Assembly: GCA_020445565.1 (NCBI GenBank)
Contig: JAGRGI010000062.1
Location: 1-64,000, forward strand
Length of the DNA stretch: 64,000 bases
DNA from: Chromatiales bacterium
GTDB taxonomy: Bacteria > Pseudomonadota > Gammaproteobacteria > JAGRCI01
Direction: 5' to 3'
Position numbers and translations under genes: made by a program. The notes beneath the pieces are model-generated. The model ran no database searches and was not told the origin of the DNA. It was given only the letters and a program-made list of their open reading frames with translations. This document shows, piece by piece, positions 33,808 to 45,800 of this stretch. Each line of letters begins with the position of its first letter. Within the stretch, counting starts at the first letter, position 1.

Positions 33808-36800
33808 CAGTTTGCCTCCCCCAGGGTGGGACTATCCACCCAGTGGTACTCCAGACACGGGCTCATCGCGGCAAAACCGTCCCAACGCTTCGCCAGGGAT
33901 CTGGCACCTCCGGCTTCACGCTGATAGCAGGTCTTATCCGGCTCGACCGCCTCGCGCAGCCGGCCGCCGGCATCGCGCAGTTCGATACGGCCAAAACGCA
34001 GGTCCACCCCAAGCATCGTCAGCACCAGGTAGGACTTGGGAGCGAATTGCGACGCGGGAGGCCGATTCGGGTCCGCCGGCGGCTGGCTGTAGTGCTCCCT
34101 CTGCGGGTTGCTGCCGATCGGGTAGCCGGCGATGGTCCAACCGGTGATATCCACGCTGCCGGCCGGGTTGTAGAGTTCGATACGGGCTTGCGAAGGCACA
34201 ATCTCGTTGATCATTCCCGCAAGCATGCCGATGGTCAGGGTGATCTTCGCCGGGTTGGATACGGCCCCCTGCTGGTCGGCGACGGTCACCCGCATCTCGG
34301 TCTTGCCCCGATAGGCCAGGTTCGGCCCGTAACGGATATCGTGCTGTTCGGCACGGACCTCGGCCTTGCCCTTGTGGGGCGGCTGTACGACAGCGAGGCT
34401 CCCGTAATTGATTTTGCTGTCCGGATCGCTGGCCTCTTTCAGCACGTCGAATTTCGCCGGATTGCAGCACCAGAGAAAATATGACTGGTCGGGAATGAAC
34501 GGAGGATCGTTGACCGGCTTGACGGTTATGGCCACATCGGCACCCGCCTCGGCGCCATCCTGATCGCGAACCGTGTAGTGAAAACCGTCCTTGCCCGACC
34601 AGTCCGGTGCCGGTTCGTACAGAACCTTGCCGCCCTGGTTACTGACCTGACCGTGTTGGGCGCGGGTGACGCTATCCACGTACAGCTCATCATCCTTGTC
34701 CGGATCGCTGTCATTGGCCAGCACATCAATGGCAACTGGCACGTCTTCATCGGTGGTGACGCTGTCGTCCCTCGCCTTCGGCGGATGATTGACGTGCGCC
34801 ACCGTCACGGTCACCAGGCCCGGCTGTTCGGCCGATGCATCGTCAGCGTCGAGTATCTGATAGTGGAAACCGAACTGGCCGAAATAGCCGGAGCGCGGCA
34901 CCACGCGCAGGGCGTCGCCATCCCTGCTGATATCGGCCACGCCGACACCGTCCGCGCCGAAACCCACCGCATCGAACCGATCGAGTCGCAGCTGTCGGCC
35001 GTCCGGATCCTCGTCATTGTCGAGTACAGCGATGGTCACCGGGACATCTTCATCCGTCGTGGCGTCGTCGGGATGCACGATCGGCGGCGTATTGACGCGG
35101 ATATGAACCGACGCCGGGGAGGATTTCTTCTTGCCGTCGTCGGCAAGAAAACGGAAACCGTCAATGCCCGCGAAGTCCGGCGGCGGCGCATAGGTGACCA
35201 ACATCGCGTGCGGCGAAACCCTCTGCGCGCCATGCACTTGACCGCCACGGTCGCTGCTCGCCGGAAAATGGAAGGTCAGCTCCTGGCTGGGCTCGTCGTC
35301 GCCCGCCAGGGTGATGCGGTTACGCGGATCGGTGTGGCGCGAATTTTTCTGCACCACCACTGACTGGCCGATCGCCTTGGGCGGCTCGTTCGGCTCAACG
35401 ACGACGCTGACCTCGCAGGGTTCGGATTGGTTCAGACCGTCGTCGGCCACGTACGAGAAGCTGTCCGGTCCGGCTGTCACGGTCTTGAACGGACGGTACG
35501 AGATCGAGTCCTTATCCACCGCGGTGATGACACCCTTGGTCGGCATACGGCGGACCCTGGCTTCGAGCCGGTCTCCACAGTCGTCCGGATCGTCCATGAA
35601 AATGGGCAACACGCGAACCTCATCGGCATCGATCGGAATCCGATCGGCGATCTCGGTGCAGACCGGCGGCTGATTCACTTTGAAATCGACGTAACCGGCA
35701 TCGGCGTTCTGTTTCGGATCACGGACGACGAACACCACGTTGTCGGGCCCGCTGAAATCCTTTCGGGGCAGGTAGGTGAACTCGCGACGGGTGTGCTTGT
35801 AAGCGTGCAGGACCGGCCCCATTTCGATGACGGCGCCGTGCGCGGGCGCCCCGCCCGGAGCCAGCTCGATAGCCAACGGCTCTCCCTCCGGGTCCATGCC
35901 GCCGAACAGGGATTTCACCGGTGCATTACGGGCGCTGCAATCGTGGGTTTTGCTGATCGCTTCGGGCGGCTCGTCGACGGGTGTGTCAAATACGTCGACG
36001 ACCACCGGGCAGTAATGACTATCTTCAGTGCCATCGTTGACCTTGTAGAAAAACAGGTCCAGACCGAAGGTATCCTTGTCCGGGACGTAGCGCACGGAGG
36101 TGATGCCGATCTTGGATTTTCTGCTGAATCCCTCCACTTTTCCCTTGAAGGGAACGGGTTGCTCCTTGTCGTAGCCGAAGTACTCCAGAAGTTCTTTCTG
36201 CATCGCTCCCTGGGGTTTGAATTCATCGAAGGTCAGGTCGGCGAAAGGCAGACCGGGAATCTTCGATCGCAGCGTGAAACCAAGCAGGGTGACATCGACC
36301 GGTTTGTTCTTTTCGGTGGCGACATAGGTGGGCAGGCAGAACGGCGGCGGCAGTTCCAGGCGAACCGGCGGAAGGGTGATATCAGGCAGTTTCACCACGG
36401 CCACGTAGACACTGCACGCCTTGCTCTGAAGCTCGCCTTCCCGAACCTTGTAACGGAATAGGTCCACTCCGGTCTTTTTCGGTTTGTAGCGGTATTCAAA
36501 CGCGCTGCGATCCATGCGCTTGCCGGCGGACAGTTCGCCCGAGGTCGGTTGCTTGTCGATATGGATATCGAGTTGCGCCATGCCATCGGCCTCACCCCGC
36601 GAGCGCGAGGCCCCCTGCAAACGGATGTCCAAGGGCGAATGCAGGAAGGTCACGTAGTACAGATCTTCGCAAAGCGGCGGTCTTTTTCCGCTCTCGTCCG
36701 TCTGGGTTACCGTAACCGTCAAGCCGCCCATTCCCTTGTTCGGCAGGTAGGTGTCCGCACGGGTGTCGCCCAGGAAGAAGGCGCCGCTTTGCACCCCGGC

Positions 36801-39800
36801 ATGGGCCTGTCCCGGCGTTTTGCCCTTGATCTCCCGTTCGAAGGTCAGGCCCGTATAGGCATCCGACGGTTGTAATCCGAAACCGCCGAAGGGCATCCAG
36901 GTCAGCAGATCGGCGACCCGCAACGCAGTACCCTTGTTATCGACGAACACGGCGGTGCGGTCGTCCTTCTCGCCATGGTCGTCGAGCAGGTAGCCGCCGC
37001 TGGTCAGGCCGGCATCGAACCTGTGCTCATGAAACAGGTTGGGCGCAGGAAAACCCAGGGCATAGCTTTTGAGCAGCAGTTGGCAGCTGGGCGCGCCGTC
37101 ATCGTCGGTGCCGGCCGCAAAACCGATCTTTATATCGAGCGAAATATTGCCCAAGCCCTCGCTCGGCGAGTCGGCCAGCAGCGACAGTGGCAGATCCCCG
37201 CTGAAAGGACACCCGGGTACGGCGGCCTGCACTGCTTTCTTCCGGTACTTGGCAATCCGCTCGGGCGAGAGCTCGGGCAACAGGGACTGCAAATAGGCAT
37301 CCATGCGCCCTCCGCCGACATAATTCACCAGGTCGGCATTGCTCGGCAGACTGACTCCCAAGGGCTTATCCTTGCTGGCGTCCTTGCCACTGACGGGTTT
37401 GGTTTCCTCCTGACCGATACGGACGAAGCTCAGTACCTTGCCGGTCCGGCCGGCTTGAATGGTGATCTCGCTGGCACGCGCCCAGGCCACGACGCTGCGG
37501 TCGCTGCTGGCAACATGAATCTCGTAGTCGCTCTGTACGGCCTTTTCCAACAGTTTGATCCGCAGGCGCCGCGGCCCGCCCTGCGGCACGATGACCTCGC
37601 TGGCGCGCACGGGGTCGACAACGATCGGCGCAAGTCCGTCGGCCGGATTCTGGGGCGGATCGACCACCCGGATCGTCAACGTGATTGCCTTCACCCGCTT
37701 GGCAGGCAGCGCAGGGGCTTGCCGGTCCGGCTCCCAAACCTCCAGTTCCAGTGTCGCACTGCCCTTGGCCTGCCCGGCCAACAGTATATCGGCCTCGGTG
37801 GCGCCCCTCGGCAAGACGGGATAGTCACGGGCCTGCACCGGACGCAGCTCGGTCGACAGCAGTTTGGGGCCGACGAAGGCCAGGAAATCATCCTTTGCCT
37901 TGCCGAAACCGGAGCGGCTGAAATCCAGCGTACCGGTCACGCGTGACAAACCCGGTTTCAACGCACTGACAAATCCCTTGGGAAAACTGGACCGCACGCT
38001 GACCGACCCACCCTCGGCCTCGAACGTCACCATCTGGGTCGCCAGCGGCCCGACCAGCTGCGCCAGGAACCAACCCACCGGCACCCGAACCGGTACCGGG
38101 GGTGCGGGAGGTGGCAGCACAACGGTGACCGGAGGAATGGTCTTCAACAGCTTCCGCGCCGCTTCGAGGATGTCCAGACCGCTGATCGCGCCGCCCAGGA
38201 AGTCGAGTTTGACGGAGGTCAGCTCGGCAAACCCGGTACTGCCCAGCCAGTTGGCCAGGTAGCTGCCATTGTCGCTGACGTATTTCTGCCACAACGTCAG
38301 ATCCGTCATCGGCGGTACCAGAAACATCGGAATGTCCGCTTCCAGAAGCCTGTAGCTGTCGTCGCCCGTGATCTTTTGCGCCAGCAGATTCGTCAGATAC
38401 TGCCCTGCCTGCGGCCCGAAGGATGCGAACGAGCGCGGTTGAATGTCGATGCTTTCGACGAAACCGATACCAACGATGACCAAGGCGTAATTGGAATAGA
38501 TCACCTTCCCTTCGGGCGATTTGTGTACCGCGCGTATGATCGTGATGCCCGCGCCGGACGCTGTCATCTTGCCATCCGGACCAAATGTCACCTTGGCCAC
38601 GGGCGGCACTTTGGGTGTCACGAGCCCCCCCGTCGCCTGCTTGGTCTTTTCGTCGAGCTTTCGTTGAATGCGTTTGGTCAGATAGCCCTTGATCTCGTCC
38701 CAAATGGCCTTCAATACCGGGTTCACCGGCCCCGGCATTTCGCCAAACACGGCCTGCGGATTGAGGATTTGGCCAAGGTCCTGATAGTGCGTTTCCGCGG
38801 AGCGTGTCACGTCCACGCCATCGGCCACCCGAGTCACCTTCAACTGCACGGTGATGTGCTCAGGCCGGGTTGGATTCTTGGGATCGCCGGAAGGCTTGCG
38901 CAGCAGGACGATGCCCGGGTCCAGCGTCAGGCCGCCGATCTTGTCGCCCTTCACCGGTGGCGCGTCGATCAGCACCTCGGCCTGATCGCTAGCAGCCACC
39001 GGTCGCCCCCGAGAGTCCACACCCGCCGCATAGGCCCGGTTCGCCAGCAGACCGCCGCCGGCATCGTCCGGCAGTTGGTAGATCAGATCCTTTTGTTCGC
39101 GGGCACCGGCGGCCAGATCGAATGGTGCCGTCGGCGGCAAATCCAGTGCGTACAGATGGGTGTTGTTCGTCCCGGAGCCGGCCTGCGTAAACGGCTGAAT
39201 CAGATCCAGGTCGCTCAATGTCACCTGGGTCAGATCCGAAGGACCGTCGTTGATGATCTCGATGCGATACGCCAGCCGGTCGCCGGGCCGCGCCTTGACC
39301 CGCTCGTGCCAACCTTCCAGGCCGGGGCTCTTGACGCGTTTGACCACGCGCAACAGGGTATCCGATTGACCGGGCTCGGGTTTGGCTGGTTTCCTGCGGA
39401 CGACGTCGACCTCGTCGTTGGCGCTTCCACCGCTTAGGGTCTGCGCGGTCGCGATGATGCGGGTAGTCGCATCGGCGGGGAGCTTGACGTACTTGTCCGG
39501 CGATTCGGTTTCGAAACGGTAACGCCCGTCCGGCTCCTTGACGACATTGACCTGCGTATCGCCCACCTTTACCCAGGCCAGCGGCTCGGCGCTTTCAACA
39601 TAGCCCCACACCGGCATCTGTTCCGCCTGGGTTTCAAAGGGCGGGTCCTGCCTGGGCGGGGAGTAGATCGTCACCACCGGGCTGCCCCGTGGCGGCCGCA
39701 CGACGTTGATCTTGACCAAGGAGGACACCGGCCCCACCGAGTTCCTCGCCGTGTCCAGGCCGCGGACCGTGGAAACACCGAGCATGGGCCTATCGCGGTC

Positions 39801-42800
39801 GTCGGCGATCGCCAGCTCCCGGTCCAGGGTGTGGGCCTTGCCAGCCGCCAGATCGGGTAGATCGATCCGGCCAAGTCGCGAGTCCTGAACATAGACGTCG
39901 CTGAGGTCTTCATTGCCGGTGTTGCGCACGATCCAGCTGAGATCGACTTTGCCACCGGGAGACACCGCGGTCTGATACTGGCGGTCGGCCAGCGCGATGA
40001 GTTGCACCCGTGGACTGGGCGGCGCCCGTTCACCGATCAGGCAGGCGCTGGATGCTGGCGGATCGGGTAGTTCCCTGGGGGGCGGCGGACGCACGTTGTC
40101 GGTACGCAACGGCTTGGCGTCACTGTTCTTGCCGATCAGGTAGTAATAGAAACCATCGTAGTTATTGGCCTTGTCGTACTCGGAAAAGCGCTCGTCCGGG
40201 TCGGCCAGGAGCTGAACACGATGGATGCCGGTAAGGACGGGCTTGATCTCGAACAGGGGCTTCTTGCTCAAGGCCTTCTTGTCATCCGGTGATTTTGCCT
40301 GGCCAAGCTTCGGATCCAGATCGAAACAACGCTTGGGCAGATTTCCTTTCTTGGTCAGGAAGTGGCTTTCGCCGGGTTGCAGGTCGCAACTGACACGGGC
40401 CAATTCGCGGTCGTCGTGATAGAAGGCCAGGTTGACCGCGCGGGTACGTTCGTAGCTGCTGTTGTACAGCCGAGCGGGAACCTTCAATCGCAGTTCCTCG
40501 GCCCCCCGCTCCGGCTTGTACCTGGGCAGATAGACGTCTTCGCACAGGTCCAGGCGTTCCTTGCGCTCCTTGCCATCGGTGAAATGCTCGACAGTCCGCT
40601 GGTGCACCGCGTTGACCCGGTCATTGCCCGCGACCTGATCGATGAAACTCAAGACGTCGATGATGAACTGGTTCGCCTTTTCCTCGTCGGCGATTTGCGG
40701 TGCGATATCGGCCTTGTGGCGGTACATGCGATAGGCCATCAGGGCCTGCTCGTCGGTGAGCAGACGCCTGCCATCGTCATCAAGCAGTTGCAACTTGGCA
40801 CTCAGCAGGGCGCGTGAAGCGATGTATTCCGTAAAACCCTCGCAACGCTTGTAGGAAAAGTCGTCGATCGACTCCACGGCTTCCGGCTTTTGGGTCTTGG
40901 TCAGACAGCCCTTGTCACTGCGGTATTCGGTACGATCCGAATCCAGCAGGTGCCGGTTGCCGGCATCGCTGCTGAGCAGCAGCCCGTAGACGGTGCGAAT
41001 CCCTGCCTTGGCGGCCTTGTGCAGATGTTTCAGGTAGTCCGGCGACTGAATCGGCACGTCGCCGAGACCGACACCCTTGATGCGAATCCTGGCCCCTGAT
41101 TGATTGAGCGCGAAGTCCTCCAGGCAGGACCATTCGAGTCCTTCCAGGCGTGGCACGTGGGTCGGCTCGATCTCGGCATCGCCGTCCAGGATCGGCACCG
41201 TCTTGCCGGATTTCGGATCGAAACGCTCACTGAATGGCTCGGCCTTGCCGCCGACCGGCGGGTGAATCGGCCGTTGCAAAAGGGTCAGTATCCGGGCGAG
41301 GTCGAATCCGTTGTTGTAGACCTCGTCGCCGGCACGCACCCACTCGCCTTCCAAGGCCCAGCGCAGGATGTTGCCATTGCGGCCCAGGCACAGATCGCCG
41401 TAGGGGTCGTCGCCGCCACCGCAGTTGGTGCCGGTTACCGGCCTGACGTCGCGATACGCATACTTCAGGCCGGTGTCGCGTATCGGAAATACCGTGACGT
41501 CGGCGGTCTCGAGACCAGGTTGGGCGTGGATCGCCTCTTCCATTGCCACAGCGCAGGACTTCGCCGCCTCGACCCTATCGGCGGGTACGATGAGCTCGAA
41601 ATCGTAGTCGCTCAGGCCCGGCTGATAAGCGGTGGAGCACTGTCCGTCATCGGACCAGATGCAGGCACTGCTGCCCTGCGAAAGCAGAGCGGTGTTCTTG
41701 TTCAGCGCAAAGCCCTGGCCGGCACAATGCTCACCCTGCATTCCTTCGAGCAGGCCGCGAAGCAGGCGGATCCTCTCCTGATCCTGTGTCGAAAAGCGTA
41801 CTTCCCTGGGGACCGGGGTCTGGGTGACGTCGACACCGTAGTCGCGGCTGCACGCGTTGGCCCTGCGGTAGATCAAGACCCCCTGATCGCGTTGCAGGAC
41901 ATAGATCAGGCCCTTGTCGACATCCAGCCGTATATCCTGGGCCCCGCCACCCTTGATTGGCAGGCTGCTGAGAATGCGATCATCGCGGCCGTTGCCATCC
42001 AGATCGAGCAGGCCGTCGTGGTTGGCACGCTTGAGGTCGATCGTCAGCAAGGCCTCATCCGCGGCCACGAAAGCGATACCCTCGTCCGGCAGAGCGACGG
42101 CACTGTAAGTCGCATAGCCGGTGGGGATACGGCCGATGACCTTGGCCTTGTGCGGCTCGGTGATATCCACGAAGGTCAGGCGCTCGGCACCTGCTTCACC
42201 CAGCAAGGCCAGGTTGCGATGTTCGTCGAACAGGGTGATATCGTCGCCGTCCTCGTTTTCCTCGATCCCTGTCTTGCCGTCGTCGTCCACATCGACCATG
42301 ACACCCCTGGCCACCGATACCCGCATGGCCTTGCCCGGCTGCCCTTCGGGGCCTACCGCCACGTGATGCATTTTGACGAGACCGCTGCTGTCGAAGATGT
42401 CCAGATCATTCTTGACCGCCAGCACCAAGCCCTCTTCGACCCACAGATCAGCCGCGCTGTAAGGCTGGGGGAACTCTTCGTCCAGATTGATCGCCGTGGC
42501 GACGATGGTATTGATACCCGGCTGCAAGGGAATCTCGGCACTGCCCTCGCAGACACTGCCGCTGAGGGCGGCCCGATCCTCGGTCGTGCGGCGCATGTGT
42601 TTGGCGGTCGATCCGCAATGGGCGACGATACGGCCGTTGATCCACAGTTCGTCGAACCGACCGGCGTTCTTGACGCCGGCCGAAACAACGACCGTTTCCG
42701 CATTCACAACCGAAAGGCTGGGAAGATTCAGGGTAACGGTACCCGGCCCGGCCAAGGGATTGCTGGCGTAGTCGCGCAAGACCCATTGGCTGACGCTGTC

Positions 42801-45800
42801 CAGTTCCGTGCCGTCGGCGGTATAGGCGGTGGCCCGCAGGGTGTTGAGGCCCTCCACCAAGGGCAGATCCTTCAGCGAGAAGGCGAGGCCCTGATCGTCC
42901 GGCGAGCGCTCGACCGTGGCCTTGAAACCATTGATATGGATCGTGGCCACCCGGGGATCCTTGATCGCGCCAGAGACCGTAACCCGGTCTCCCGCGTTCG
43001 CCAGATGGGCGGGGGAGCTGATCGCGAACTGCTCACTGACGGTCGCCTGACGACCGTCGTCGCGCACAACGATGGCGCCGGCCTTGTCCTTGGGGATGTA
43101 GGACGGCCCGAAGCGCTCGCCGCGAGTCTTCGGCGTGCCCTGTGGGATCGCCTTGCTCAGGTCCACGGTCATCAGGCCAATGCCTTGATTGATGAAGTAC
43201 GCCGTGTGTCCGGCATCCGTGACCACCTTCCACGGATAGGCGGTGGTCTTGGGGATGCCGTCGATGTTGGCGGTAAAGTAGTCCTTGATCTCCCATTGGA
43301 GATCGAGACTGCCGATGAACTGACGCGCCGACAATGCGGTCCCGGCGGGATTCATGATATCGACCTTCATATCTTCGGAACGCATGCTCGAAGACAGCGT
43401 CGGCATCACCAGCAGCTTGGCGGTGTCCTGCAGCACGTCCAGGGGAAGCGACACCAGGGTATTGGAGCGAAATTCGGGGTTCTCGGGGCGGTTGATGTCG
43501 TAAACCTGGATGCTGCTGAAGGTCCCGGAATTGCCGGCGGACACCAGGGCCAGATCGCCCTTTACCGGCTGCCCGTTGCGTCCGGCAAAGTCCACATTCG
43601 GCATCATCCGAACCGACCAGATGGGTCCGTAGCGGTCGAGCGACAGCGGTGTCCGCTTCAGCAGCCGGGGTTTGGCCACGTCCCTGGCGTCCACCGTGAC
43701 GAAGCTGTTGACGCCTTGATCCGGCTGGCGCTGCGAAACCAGGAGAACATCGTCGGCAACGTCGAAGCTCTTGGCCCAGGGGAGATCCACCTTGCCGGCC
43801 GGTTCCAGCCCGCCGCCGGTGGTGAACACGAACTCGAAGTCCTGCTTCAACCCCCCGCCCTGCTCGGGGGCCTTGCCCGCGCGGCGGATCGCGCCGGTAA
43901 CCACCAGGGTGTAACGGGTCTCGGTCGCCAGGGGCCGTTCCGGCGTAAGGGTGGCCAGGTAGCTGGTTTGATCCTTGGACTGACGCGTGTCACGCCTGGC
44001 GGGCACCGAATTGCCTTGCGCATCGACGATCTTGAACGACTTGTCCGTGAGGGTGCCCGGTTCGATCAGGTGCGAGAAACTGACCGCCAGGGTCGCGTCC
44101 ACCGGAACGGCATAGTTGGCCGGTGAAACAACGCCGGTCACCTGAAGATCGTTGTCGTCTTCCCCCAGTACCAGCACCTCGGAGAGGCTTCCCGGCGGCA
44201 AGGCGGGAATATCGGTGGCGAAGATGCGGGTATTGGTGTCTTGGTCGACAACGTTGATCTGCGCCGGTACGCCGGCCGGCACGGGGATGACGGAAAACTC
44301 GTGGGGATTGCGGTCGGGCCAGTTGGTGAGTGACTGAATCGAAGTGCCCAGCGCGTGCAGGCCCTGAAAACCCCGCAGGGAATTGGTATACGCATTGGCA
44401 ATGCCGCTCGAGGTCTCGTGAATCCCTTTCAGGCCCTCGCGCACCCCTTTGTCGGCGCCTACTGCGCCCACCACCCCCTTGGTCGATGCCGACTGCAAGA
44501 AATTGTGTGTCAGATCCGACGCCAGCATCGTGCCGTTGATCGCCTGCACGAACGCCAGCGAGCCGGAAGCGAACACCGCCATCACCAGTTGGCTGGTGTC
44601 CTTGCGGATGCCACGGTAAGGCGGCGAGGCCGTTTCGATCACCCGGCTTCCGTCATCCAGGGTCTTGAGTGCGGCCTTGTCGGCCAGATCCCAAAACGGC
44701 TTACCGTCGACCTCGCGAACCGCGAACAGCAGAAATTGTTCGTCACCGGTCAGGATCGGACTGGCAGGAAAGCGAAACTTGATGTTGGGCGGATCGCCAC
44801 GGGCGCGGATACGGATTGTCTGACCAGGCGTGGCCTGCCGCGGCAGTTCCAGTTGCAGGCTCGGGGCGCCATCGAACACCGCGGTCTGACGCTCCGCACC
44901 CGAAGGCTTGGCAACGATCTCGATCTCGGCCGCGAGTTCGGCGGCCTGATGTGCCTGGTCGCGCGCGGACAGTTTGACCTTCAGCAGGGCACCGGGCTGC
45001 AAATCCGACGGAATCGCCAGCTCCCGGTCGATGCGAAACAACGGGATGCGGTCACGGGTGGTCAAGTCGGGGTAACCGTCGATGGACAACTCCATTTCCA
45101 GCAGATCGGCGACCTCGAAACCGCTGAGGTCGAAGGACATCGCACCGGCAATGAAGCCCGGCATGTCCCTGGAAAACGGATTGGGCATATCACGCGCATC
45201 GAGCGGATGTGTGCGAACGATGGTGTCGGGGCCGACCAGCCCTTTCGGAATCACCACGGCGGTACCCCGTTCCCCGTGAATCGCACCGCCGTCCCCATCC
45301 AGCACGGCGGTGCCCGGTGGCGGTGTCACCCGGCCGATATCGAGCACGTGTTCGTTACCGCTCTGGTCGAGGAGTACCATTTCCAGCTTGTCGATGAGTC
45401 CGGCCGCGATCGACAGCGCAAAGCTCCCGTCGTCCTCGGCCTGGACACTGACGTTGACACCGGTGCGGGTGTTGCGCACGGTGACCAGCACGCCGGCCTC
45501 CACCGTGCCCTGGGAGGCGGAGATCCGCGCAATACCGGCAGCGTCGGGCGTACCGGCCACAATCCGGCCCGCTTCGGGAGGCTCCGGCGGCGTGTTGTCC
45601 TGGGTGGTAAACGAGGTGACATGCGCCCCGTTCGCCTGATTGCCGGCCAAGCGAGTGCCATAGCGATCCACGAGCTCCGGGCCGATCTCAACACGATAGG
45701 CGGTCGTTTCCTTGAGCAATCGGGAAGGACGGATCAGCAGTGAACGTCCATCCGGCCGCATCTCGGCCTCGCCCGCGACCCGCTCGCCGCCCTGGTAGAG

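Noticed and set aside
41100-44126. A 1008-codon open frame on the plus strand opposite giant protein 1
   Set aside because: It is a GC-rich antisense shadow: no domain-like sequence, no ribosome binding site, and the opposite frame has clear conserved domains. Other long frames opposite the giants are the same.
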